Of a stretch of 13,106 bases of DNA, positions 1-7,055 are shown in pieces; the first letter of the stretch is position 1; each line of letters starts with the position of its first letter. The DNA is taken from assembly GCA_964608735.1 (NCBI GenBank), contig CAZSPL010000103.1, forward strand, positions 1 to 13,106, read 5' to 3'. The notes under the pieces are model-generated. The model did no database searches, was not told where the DNA came from, and saw only the letters and a list, made by a program, of their open reading frames with translations. Source of the DNA: CAZSPL01 sp964608735. GTDB taxonomy: Bacteria > JAJVIF01 > JAPKYR01 > CAZSPL01. Position numbers and translations under genes: made by a program.

Positions 1-1592
1 TCGTGCAGCATGAATCTCGTATACTCCTGCTTGTGCCAGCCGTCCCACCAACCGTTGACGTTGTACAGCCATCCGCAATACGGCACAATCTTCTCCCACG
101 GGTCGCATCCGATTTTAATCTCGACCCAGCACCGGTCGTAATATTCCTCGACATCTATCATATGTTCGATCCTTAATTCGAGTGGGAAGTCATAGCATCC
201 CGGCGCCACAACCATGAGCCGGCTCTCGCACCATGAGAACGTCTGCCCCTCGTTGAAGCCGTAGCAAAGCGCGTCGGAACGGTTGTCCGCCGCGGAATAG
301 GTGTAGTTGCTTATGTTCCAGAAACTTCCCGGGCCGGTTATCCATTCGTGCGAATTATCGTTGAAGCATTCGCACATCAGCCACGGGAGGCACGGCGGCT
401 CTTCGTTTATCTCGAGCGTCATCTCCCATACGGTGTAGACGAAATCGTCATAACGCCAGTTCGTCTGCGGCAAAAGCCCGTTGAACCACGAGCTGCCGAA
501 TGTTTCCGACATATCCGTCGCGGTGACGATGAGCGTGATGTCATCGAGGCTTTCCGGCGACACGGGGATTTCGTTGAACGTGAATATCGCGCTGTACGGC
601 GTCGTGCCGGGAGTGTATGCCGATGTCACCTGCTCTTCGATACTCTGGCCATCCTCGGCTTCGATGCTTACCCGGTAATCATCGAACCCCTGCCAGTCCC
701 AGATTTCCAGTTCGAGCGATACATCTCCGCCGCCGATGTCGTTCCAGTAATATGCCGTATTGTCTGAGATTTCACCATCGAAGCATATCGGCTCGGCAGC
801 GTTGGCGGTAAGCTCGCTGAATTCGCCGATGGAAAACGGCGCACTTGCCCCCGCGAGGGGCCAGGCATAGCTCACCACGACGGCGTAATTGAACACGAGG
901 AAACCCTGGTCGCTGTCGTCCCAGTCGAGGACATATGTCCGCCGATGCTGTGTCCCTTCGGGGAAAACGCCGCGGCTCGAATATCCCTCCACCGAGCGCA
1001 TGAAATCCACGAGGTCGTCATCCGGGCCGAGCCCGTCGCAGAAATATTTATAACCCGCATACGGCGCATGATAATTCGCTATCCAGTCGGGCGTACCGAG
1101 AACGCCATCCACATATCCGAACGGCGCGCCGAGGAAATCGTTGGGATTCATGTGCGCGGTGAAACCGTCGGCGTTTTCCACACGCGGGCCGAATACGATG
1201 CCGCGCGCGTCGAACCCGGTGAACAGCCCGGCGATGGATGGAAGCGGATGCCTGAGCCTCGCCTGCAACGTAACCTGGTGTTCGGCGGCATACACATGCA
1301 CCGAATTCGGATTTATCTCGAGCCCCACCGGGGCGCTCGATTCGAGCATGCTTACGGCATTCATCGCCCAGTCGGCGGCGCGTACTGGGATGACCGATAC
1401 ATCGCCGGTGGCTTCTTCAATGGCGACCTGGTAGAACCCCCGGAGCATCGTCCCGCCCGCCTGCGCGCGCGAATCCGGTATGCAAGCATCGCCCGGTACG
1501 GTGAGGACTACACCCCCGCCGCTGCATCCTGTCAAAATGATAGCCGTGATGAGCGCAAGAAATGTGAATAGCAGATAATGGCATCGACGCAT
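1..1592 (-). CDS. Large lipoprotein, paralogue family member 1 (partial, C-terminus off the left edge)
   Basis: The reading frame is open from an ATG at 1592 to the window edge (about 530 codons). A GGAGG ribosome site lies 6 nt upstream (1599-1603). The N-terminus has Arg at positions 2-3, a hydrophobic stretch and a lipobox ending ILTGC with Cys at 23, so the product should be a lipidated, exported protein. It shares the family core with the other three lipoproteins here: LRHPLPS, TGFDARGI, a GYKYF segment and FNYAVVVSYAW (module A, about residues 40-270). The beta-sandwich-like module B follows, with LEIWDWQG (about 285-395). After about residue 400 comes a Cys- and Trp-rich region (CECFNDNSHEW, CESRLMV, CWVEIKIG) that resembles jelly-roll, MAM-like adhesion domains; that is inference from the pattern. 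It is the most divergent member: Tyr replaces the second Trp of the WGMW/WGYW motif and Ala-Arg replaces Val-Cys after TGFD. Function is unknown. The gene lies 177 nt downstream of gene 2, with a REPIN-like repeat between them. Confidence 0.85.
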   Translation of the reverse strand, partial: MRRCHYLLFTFLALITAIILTGCSGGGVVLTVPGDACIPDSRAQAGGTMLRGFYQVAIEEATGDVSVIPVRAADWAMNAVSMLESSAPVGLEINPNSVHVYAAEHQVTLQARLRHPLPSIAGLFTGFDARGIVFGPRVENADGFTAHMNPNDFLGAPFGYVDGVLGTPDWIANYHAPYAGYKYFCDGLGPDDDLVDFMRSVEGYSSRGVFPEGTQHRRTYVLDWDDSDQGFLVFNYAVVVSYAWPLAGASAPFSIGEFSELTANAAEPICFDGEISDNTAYYWNDIGGGDVSLELEIWDWQGFDDYRVSIEAEDGQSIEEQVTSAYTPGTTPYSAIFTFNEIPVSPESLDDITLIVTATDMSETFGSSWFNGLLPQTNWRYDDFVYTVWEMTLEINEEPPCLPWLMCECFNDNSHEWITGPGSFWNISNYTYSAADNRSDALCYGFNEGQTFSWCESRLMVVAPGCYDFPLELRIEHMIDVEEYYDRCWVEIKIGCDPWEKIVPYCGWLYNVNGWWDGWHKQEYTRFMLH

Positions 1593-1688
1593 CTTTCGCC
1601 TCCGTGCGGTGGACGCGGTCGCTTACCGCCCAAGTCTTTCTATAATACTATCATATTTAATCGGAAGGAGTAGCCATAAATTTCGCGC

Positions 1689-1760
1689 GGCCCTGGGACT
1701 GTCCCAAAACGAATGATGTGAATCCACGAACGCATCTATGAAGGGACTGTCCCAAGGGCC
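1689..1760. repeat. REPIN-like nested inverted repeat
   Basis: Two copies of the palindrome GGGACTGTCCC (1695-1705 and 1743-1753) are flanked by inverted outer arms: GGCCCT at 1689-1694 and AGGGCC at 1755-1760. The whole is therefore a symmetric element of about 72 bp with a 37-nt centre. Two REP-type palindromes in opposite orientation around a short spacer is the architecture known as a REPIN. It sits between the end of gene 2 and the start of gene 1. In the minus-strand transcript it could fold into hairpins that affect mRNA decay or termination, but there is no T-run typical of an intrinsic terminator. Confidence 0.6.
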
Positions 1761-1769
1761 GACAGCAAT

Positions 1770-4162
1770 CTACCAATCCACGGGCGGGTTGAATTTCAGG
1801 ATCCCGTTGCCGTTCTCCTGCGCAGCCCAAAGCGTGCCATCCTCGCAAAGCTCGCCCCGCGCCGGCCCGTACTGCAGCCCCGCATACTGGTTCATCTTCT
1901 TCTCGGCGAAGTCCCACGAGTATCGCGTTATCCAGTAGGTGCCGCTGTGCAAATCCGCGCCCGCATAAGCGATGATGCGGCACGCCGGGTTGTTGATGTC
2001 GACATCGACCCCGGTGTTATATGAAATCAATTCGCCGCCGAAAATATCGAGGTCCTGGTAGAGCAGGTTCCCGCTCATATCGAGCACGAACAACTGCCCG
2101 CCGTTCGAAACCGCCGTATTCCGGCACATGACGACGACCGCATCGAGCAGGGAGTCGTAACAGATATCCTTAAGATTGCTTACCGTGCCGAAATCGCATG
2201 TCGACTGCTGAAGCGTGAACAACTGCGTGAGGGCATAGTTGTCGGATTTGTCGCGTAAGAAGAAATGCGGCGTCAAGGTATTCGCGTCGTGCGATATCAA
2301 ATCCCCTTCCGGAGTCACGCACAGGTTCCAGATGCTGCCGTTCTTCGGAAGCACCTGCGGGTTGGAGAATGTCGAGCCGTCCCAGTCGATTGTCTTGAGC
2401 TGGTACCCATCCGTCGGACTCCCGCTTCCGAAATTGTTGTAGATGATCCTGTCGATGCCGTCTATCGAAACCGGGTCTATCCAGAATGCGCGGTTGTTGT
2501 TGCAGTAGATCAAATCGCCGGTATCGTATGACGCCACCGCGCCGCCGGACGGATTGGATGCATTGAACAGATAAAGCGTATCGTTGTTGTCGCTGCTTCC
2601 CTGGCATATGACGCGCCGGGTTGGATCCTGGTGCGTGACCTTCACGCCCATGTATGTCCACATGCCGCTCATGGAATAAGTCGACTCATGGGTGAACCCG
2701 GTCTCGCCGAAGCCGCAGCCGCTTTCGACGATGGTGAAATAATCGTCGCTGTCATCCTGAAGCCCGCCGCCCGATTCCTCGACCCTTACCTTCACCGTAT
2801 CCGACGGGTCGAACGGCACATACCAGTCATATGTCCCGGTGTTGGGCACATCGGCTTCGATGAGGTTGACGTCATCGACGAAATCATCTTTCGAATAGTA
2901 GATGTCGACATACTGAATGCTGTCCGGAGCGGCCCATGTGATATCCTGCTGCGACAGGGATTCCCATTCCTCGCCGCCGTTCGGCGATATCACCATGAAC
3001 CCGCTGCTGCTTACCGCGGCTGAATGCAGGAAATACGCAGTAACGCTCGCCCCGGGGATCATCCCCTGGTAACCCTCGTCCCCGCATTCGACACCGATCA
3101 GGATGTCGATCGAATTCTCCGCTGGGGTGGCATCGATAACATCGACCTGGTAAACGCTGTATCCCTCGCCGCCGCCGACCGGGACATTTGATGACGCGGC
3201 AACAAAATTGCTCGGCGATTCCACTACGACATTATTGAGCGCGGCATCGAAATGATCCCAGACTTCGATCATCATGCTCAGACCGCCGCCGGAAGAGTTA
3301 CCATCGTTAAACATGGTATTCGAAATTTCCGTTACCATGATATTCCACGCTTCGGGACGATTCGCCGCGGGGGGGAAATCATCCGGCGCCTGGTATGGCG
3401 GATCCCCCTGCGGGAAAACCCACGATGCATCGACGGCATAATTGAAAATAAGCCCGTCGCTGCCCATATGAATGGTGTAATGCCTTATATTTTTCTGCCC
3501 CGCGCTGAATACGCATCGATCCGACGGATCAAGCGAACCGACCGGCGCATCCGGGTCGTCGAGGTCATCGCAGAAGAATTTATACCCGTTGAGGGTCGAA
3601 TTGAATCCGCCCACCGAATACGGCGCTCCGAGCAAGCCGTCCTTATACGCGAACATGGTGCCGTCCTGCGGGAATTCCAACGGATTCCACCAGCGGGTCA
3701 GGCCGTCGGGATTCATCAAATATGTGTCATCCCCGCCCGCCATAACGAGCGCGGAATCGTCGAATCCCGAGATGCTTCCATTGGAGATCAGCACGCCGCA
3801 CACATCGAAGCCGGTGAATTCGGTCAAGCCGAGGAACGGATGCCTGAGGCCGATATCCGCTTCGATGATATCCCCGTTGAACTGGAGGGTTTCCAGTGAT
3901 AGGAAAACCAGCGCGGGGGGTTCGAGGAACGGCAGGGCGTTGAGATGCATCTCCCCTGTCCGGAGGCTGACCACATCGAGGGTTTCGGCTTTCAAATCCG
4001 CGCTGAACTGTCACATCCCCCATACCGAATGGCTTGCGTTCGATGCCGACTCGATCCTGCCGACATCGGGCGACGTCGCCGCGCCGCCGCCGGAGCATCC
4101 GGCCGAAAGCGCCAACATCACAATCATAATCAGGCTCAGACTCGTAGATGCTTAATTCGCAC
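1770..4162 (-). pseudogene. Large lipoprotein, family member 2, with an N-terminal frameshift and a nonsense codon
   Basis: The body (codons from 3995 to the TAG at 1770-1772, about 740) is intact and closely parallels gene 3: by eye roughly 70 percent identical through LNALPFLEPP, IGLRHPFLGLTEFTGFDVCG, TRWWNP, KNIRHYTIH and FNYAVDASW, then less so to the shared end PPVDW/PPSDW. Upstream the frame continues through a lipobox (LALSAGC, Cys at 4097-4095) but is broken twice. TGA at 4013-4011 replaces the second Trp of the WGMWQF seen in gene 3. The likely ancestral start is GTG at 4162, with GGAGG 8 nt before it; it reads MRIKHLRV and stops at 4138-4136. Adding one base near 4140 joins MRIKHLR to the hydrophobic stretch and puts the lipid Cys at residue 23, as in genes 1 and 3. 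Residues about 332-422, counted from codon 3995, form a Kre9/KNH-like domain (PNGGEEW, ITW, NTGTYDWYVP, SDDYFTI) absent from gene 3. The rest is beta-rich, possibly a propeller. A shorter start (ATG 4127) would avoid the frameshift but has no clear ribosome site and still meets the TGA. Sequence error is possible. Confidence 0.75.
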
Positions 4163-4176
4163 TTTGTTTTCCTCCG

Positions 4177-4201
4177 AAAAAACTTTGTCGGGACATTCCC
4201 G
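4177..4201 (-). terminator. Possible weak minus-strand hairpin with T-run between genes 3 and 2
   Basis: Read on the minus strand, CGGGA-ATG-TCCCG (4201-4189) is followed six bases later by six T (4182-4177), just before the GGAGG of gene 2. The stem is only 5 bp and the T-run is displaced, so it may attenuate readthrough from gene 3 rather than end it, or it may be chance. The stem has the same GGGA/TCCC theme as the repeats at 1695 and 11234. Confidence 0.2.
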
Positions 4202-4251
4202 CTATAGTGACCATAATAAATAGATACACAAGAAAACACATTCAATAACCG

Positions 4252-6393
4252 CTACCAGTCGGACGGCGGGTCGAGTTTGAAGATATATGTGAACCAGGTG
4301 ATGTAATCCCACGAAGCCCACATCGTGCCGTCATTGGCGATATCCCCCCGGCAGAAGCCGTAGCCGACGCTCGGCCCTGGCTGGCTGTACACCCTTTTCT
4401 CAAGGAAATCGGATGAATAGCGCACGAAATACATCTGGTTGCCGACGGTACAATGGATCAATATCCTGCACTCCGGTTCGTCGAGGTCGATATACATCCC
4501 CCCGCCGTAGCTCATCGATACCGGCGTCTCGAACAGGTCGGTATCCTCGAAAATTATATCGCCGTCCGGTTCCATCACGAAAATCTGCCCGTTGCCGGAC
4601 ACCGATGGATTCTTGCAGAAGAAAACCAGTGCGTCGAGCTCCGGGTCGTAAATCATTTCCATGATGTACTGCGTCTCGCCATAGCCGAAGTCCGAGGGGT
4701 CGAGCGCGAACATGAATGTCTTGGCATATCCCGCGGACTTGTCGTAGAAGTAAAACCGGGGATTGAGATAGTGCGATGTGAAAAGATAGAAATCCCCTTC
4801 GGGCGTCAGGGCGAGTTTCCATATCCCGTATGAATCCGGCTGGCCGAGGTCCTGGTTGTTTGTGAAACCGGTCCCGTTCCAGTCGACGTATTTCAGGTGA
4901 TTCGCCACTCCCGCGCCGCTCTGGTAGAAGATGCGGTCGATTCCCGGCTCGGAATAACCGTCGACAACGAACGATTTCGAACTGTTGAAGCCGTAGCCCT
5001 CGCCGTTGTCGAACATATCCGCCGGACCGGAATTCGGATTCGATGTGGCAAACGCATATATATGGTTGTAATTCTCGTCGTGCACTCCGCGAATGAAGAA
5101 ATATTCTTCATCGGACTGCCTTGTAAGCTGAATCCCGCCGGCGGTGAAATAGTTCGTGAAGCCGTCGCCGAGATAAGAATCCGTAATCTGAAAATTCTCG
5201 CTTCCGAAATCGCAAGTATCCACGTACGGCTCATCGGAGACATCCGCCTCGTATGTGAAATATGCCGTCACGGTCTTGCCCGGAAGCAGTCCCTGGTAGC
5301 CATCGGATTCGCACTCGACGCCTATGAGTATTTTAATGGAATCAGGCGACGGTGTCGCCCCGGTGACATCGAGCTGATAGGTGCTGTACCCGGCCCCGCC
5401 ATCGACGGGAATGTCGGATTCCGTGAAATCGAAGTTCCCCGGCGAATCGAGCCATACAGCATTCAGCCCGGCATTGTAGTGGTCCCACACATCGACAAGT
5501 ATGCTCAACTCGCCGCCCGATTCCTCGCCGTCGTTGTAGAGCGTATTCTGAATTTCGCTGACCGAAATATTCCATGCCTCCGGTCTATTCGCCCCCGGAG
5601 GGAAATCATCGGGAGCTTCGTACGGCGGCGAGCCCTGCGGATACATCCACGATGCATCCACCGCATAATTGAACACAAGGCCGTCTTCGCCAATGTGGAT
5701 GGTGTAATGCCTGATATTCTTGTGCCCCGCGCTGAACACGCACCTGTTTCCCGGATCGAGGATGTCGAGGCCGATGTCGGGGTCTGTTAAATCATCGCAG
5801 TAGAATTTATATGCGTTGACGGTGGAATTGAACGATGCAACGCCGTTCGGCGTGCCAAGCATGCCGTCGGTGTAGGAAAAAATCGTCCCGTTCGACGGGA
5901 ATTCAGCCGGATTCCACCAGCGCGTGAAGCCGTCGGGATTCAAAAGGTATGTTTCATCGGAACCGGTCATAACTATACCGGTATCGCTGTAGCCCGACAC
6001 GGAGCCGCTTGAAATCAGTATCCCGCATACATCGAACCCCGTGAATTCCGTCAACCCGAGGAATGGATGCCTCAGGCCGATGTCGGCATCGATTATATCG
6101 CCGTTGAAATGAAGGGTTTCAAGCGTAAGAAAAACCAGCGGCGGGGGTTCGAGGAACGGCAGCGCATTTAGATGCAGATCGCTCGTCCTCAACTGGACGA
6201 CATCGAGCGATTGAGCGACCGGGTCGGCGGTGAATTGCCACATCCCCCAGGACGCATGGCTGCTCGCGTCCATGCGAGCGGTAAGACCGGATTCCGGAGA
6301 TATGGCTGAACCCGTACCACTCGAACATCCGATGCAGAAAAACAGCACGGCCACCACCGCGGGCCGGGCTATTCGAAAAATCCTGAAATTCAT
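4252..6393 (-). CDS. Large lipoprotein, paralogue family member 3 (intact)
   Basis: The product is 713 aa, from ATG 6393 to a TAG at 4252-4254. AGAGGG lies 6 nt upstream (6400-6405), which supports this start. The N-terminus has three Arg, then a hydrophobic stretch ending FFCIGC with Cys at 23; the -3 position is Cys rather than the usual Leu, but SSG after the Cys is typical of a lipoprotein. Module A (about 45-275) carries WGMWQF, LNALPFLEPP, LRHPFLGL, TGFDVCG, NPDGFTRWWNP and FNYAVDASW. Module B (about 290-380) begins VDVWDH. The C-terminal half (about 390-713) is rich in short beta-like segments with Gly/Asp turns (LTPEGDFYLF, YDPELDALVFF, MEPDGDIIFED) and looks like a propeller or similar beta repeat; I cannot count blades safely. 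It is the tandem paralogue of gene 2 and lacks that gene's KNH-like insert. No catalytic motif is visible. A binding or structural role at the cell surface is inference. Confidence 0.88.
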   Translation of the reverse strand: MNFRIFRIARPAVVAVLFFCIGCSSGTGSAISPESGLTARMDASSHASWGMWQFTADPVAQSLDVVQLRTSDLHLNALPFLEPPPLVFLTLETLHFNGDIIDADIGLRHPFLGLTEFTGFDVCGILISSGSVSGYSDTGIVMTGSDETYLLNPDGFTRWWNPAEFPSNGTIFSYTDGMLGTPNGVASFNSTVNAYKFYCDDLTDPDIGLDILDPGNRCVFSAGHKNIRHYTIHIGEDGLVFNYAVDASWMYPQGSPPYEAPDDFPPGANRPEAWNISVSEIQNTLYNDGEESGGELSILVDVWDHYNAGLNAVWLDSPGNFDFTESDIPVDGGAGYSTYQLDVTGATPSPDSIKILIGVECESDGYQGLLPGKTVTAYFTYEADVSDEPYVDTCDFGSENFQITDSYLGDGFTNYFTAGGIQLTRQSDEEYFFIRGVHDENYNHIYAFATSNPNSGPADMFDNGEGYGFNSSKSFVVDGYSEPGIDRIFYQSGAGVANHLKYVDWNGTGFTNNQDLGQPDSYGIWKLALTPEGDFYLFTSHYLNPRFYFYDKSAGYAKTFMFALDPSDFGYGETQYIMEMIYDPELDALVFFCKNPSVSGNGQIFVMEPDGDIIFEDTDLFETPVSMSYGGGMYIDLDEPECRILIHCTVGNQMYFVRYSSDFLEKRVYSQPGPSVGYGFCRGDIANDGTMWASWDYITWFTYIFKLDPPSDW

Positions 6394-6428
6394 ATTTTTC
6401 CCTCTCGACTACTCCTGCAACTACTTGC

Positions 6429-6461
6429 CATAATTATAGATGCACGTATGACATAATTATA
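6429..6461 (-). promoter_or_regulatory. AT-rich upstream region of gene 3 with a 10-bp direct repeat
   Basis: CATAATTATA occurs at 6429-6438 and 6452-6461, 23 bp apart start to start, in the most AT-rich part of the divergent intergenic region. On the minus strand each copy contains TATAAT, a perfect -10 hexamer, about 40 and 60 nt upstream of the gene 3 start. No convincing -35 hexamer is visible at normal spacing, so this is a candidate promoter zone rather than a firm promoter. Confidence 0.3.
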
Positions 6462-6509
6462 TAAGAAACCGCAATCCTCTTCCCAAAGCCGTTGCCTATG
6501 GAATGCCGT

Positions 6510-6542
6510 AACTTGGCAATCGACTGCCATAACTGCCAAGTT
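6510..6542. repeat. 9-bp perfect inverted repeat upstream of the groES promoter
   Basis: AACTTGGCA (6510-6518) and TGCCAAGTT (6534-6542) are exact reverse complements with a 15-nt spacer. The right arm recurs at 6622-6630, where it overlaps the end of the CIRCE element. The repeat lies 26 nt upstream of the -35 hexamer of groES, a possible site for a second regulator. It is not a CIRCE: the arms lack GCACTC and the spacer is 15, not 9. Confidence 0.45.
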
Positions 6543-6567
6543 TAAGCGTAAAAAAACCGTCGCAGGG

Positions 6568-6595
6568 TTGACAAAAAAGTTTTTTAGGCTAAAAT
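6568..6595 (+). promoter_or_regulatory. Sigma-70 type promoter of groES-groEL
   Basis: There is a perfect -35 hexamer TTGACA (6568-6573), a 16-bp spacer and a -10 TAAAAT (6590-6595). Transcription would start near 6601-6603, at the left edge of the CIRCE element, so HrcA bound there would block initiation. This placement is the classic one for CIRCE-controlled chaperonin operons. Confidence 0.75.
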
Positions 6596-6600
6596 AGTCA

Positions 6601-6627
6601 TTGGCGCTCGGGTATATCGAGTGCCAA
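6601..6627 (+). promoter_or_regulatory. CIRCE operator (HrcA binding site)
   Basis: TTGGCGCTC, nine bases, then GAGTGCCAA: the CIRCE layout of two 9-bp arms around a 9-bp spacer. The consensus arms are TTAGCACTC and GAGTGCTAA. The changes here keep pairing at the third position (TTG/CAA) and leave one G-T type mismatch at the sixth. It sits at the predicted transcription start, so it predicts repression of groES-groEL by HrcA and derepression on heat shock; hrcA itself is not in the window. Confidence 0.88.
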
Positions 6628-6669
6628 GTTTTCTCGAAAATCATTAAATCCCAAAGAGGAGGAACCACT

Positions 6670-6972
6670 GTGGGAAAGAAACTTAATATCCAGCCACTGC
6701 AGGATCGGGTGGTTATCAGGCCGCTCGAGGATTCGCTCCAGACAACCCCCGGCGGTATCGTGATACCCGATTCCGCCAAGGAAAAGCCCCAGCTCGGCGA
6801 AGTCGTAGCTATAGGCCCGGGACGCATATCCGATGAGGGTAAGACCATCCCCCTGACAGTCAAGATCGGGGACAAGGTGTTCCACACCAAGTATGGCGGG
6901 ACGAACGTCAAAATCGACGGCGATGAGTACATCATCCTGAGGGAAGATGACATCCTCGCGGTCACCAAGTAA
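6670..6972 (+). CDS. groES: Co-chaperonin GroES (Cpn10)
   Basis: The product is 100 aa, the usual length for bacterial GroES. The start is GTG 6670, chosen because GAGGAGG (6656-6662) stands 7 nt upstream and the protein then begins GKKLNIQPLQDRVVI, as in the family; a longer in-frame reading would run through the CIRCE. The mobile loop that docks on GroEL is at about residues 18-35 and includes GGIVIP at 28-33. The conserved QLGEVVAIGPG, GDKVF, YGG and EYIILREDDILAV segments follow. As a heptamer it caps the GroEL ring and closes the folding chamber in the cytoplasm. It is the first gene of the groES-groEL operon, 83 nt before groEL, under the CIRCE-controlled promoter. Confidence 0.97.
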   Translation: MGKKLNIQPLQDRVVIRPLEDSLQTTPGGIVIPDSAKEKPQLGEVVAIGPGRISDEGKTIPLTVKIGDKVFHTKYGGTNVKIDGDEYIILREDDILAVTK

Positions 6973-6982
6973 TTCTCTTTAC

Positions 6983-7001
6983 CCGGGGGTATAGCTCCCG
7001 G
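6983..7001 (+). other. Small hairpin in the groES-groEL spacer
   Basis: CCGGG (6983-6987) and CCCGG (6997-7001) can pair around a 9-nt loop within the 83-nt spacer. There is no T-run, so it is not an intrinsic terminator. It could be a transcript processing or stability element, as described for some groESL operons, but the stem is short. Confidence 0.25.
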
Positions 7002-7055
7002 CTTCGGGGCAGCACGTCTGCCAGGCATTCTAAACCATATGGAGGGAAAACAATA

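Noticed and set aside
945..1571. Plus-strand open frame opposite lipoprotein gene 1
   Set aside because: The minus strand has an uninterrupted frame with signal peptide and family motifs; the plus-strand product is Arg/His-rich and unlike a protein.
4011..4013. Selenocysteine codon
   Set aside because: The aligned residue in the paralogue is Trp, not Cys, and no evident SECIS-type hairpin follows the TGA.
3727..4245. Minus-strand frame reading through the 5-prime part of gene 2 (172 codons)
   Set aside because: After the first residues it gives Arg-rich sequence with no family similarity, whereas the neighbouring frame gives the lipobox and module A. It helped reveal the frameshift but is not a gene itself.
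4897..5790. Plus-strand open frame of about 300 codons opposite gene 3
   Set aside because: It is antisense to a conserved family core, has low-complexity Arg/Ile composition, and a similar mirror frame appears opposite gene 2 at 3252-3899, as expected for shadows of paralogues.
6973..7055. Terminator between groES and groEL
   Set aside because: The hairpin at 6983-7001 has no T-run and the two genes form a standard operon.
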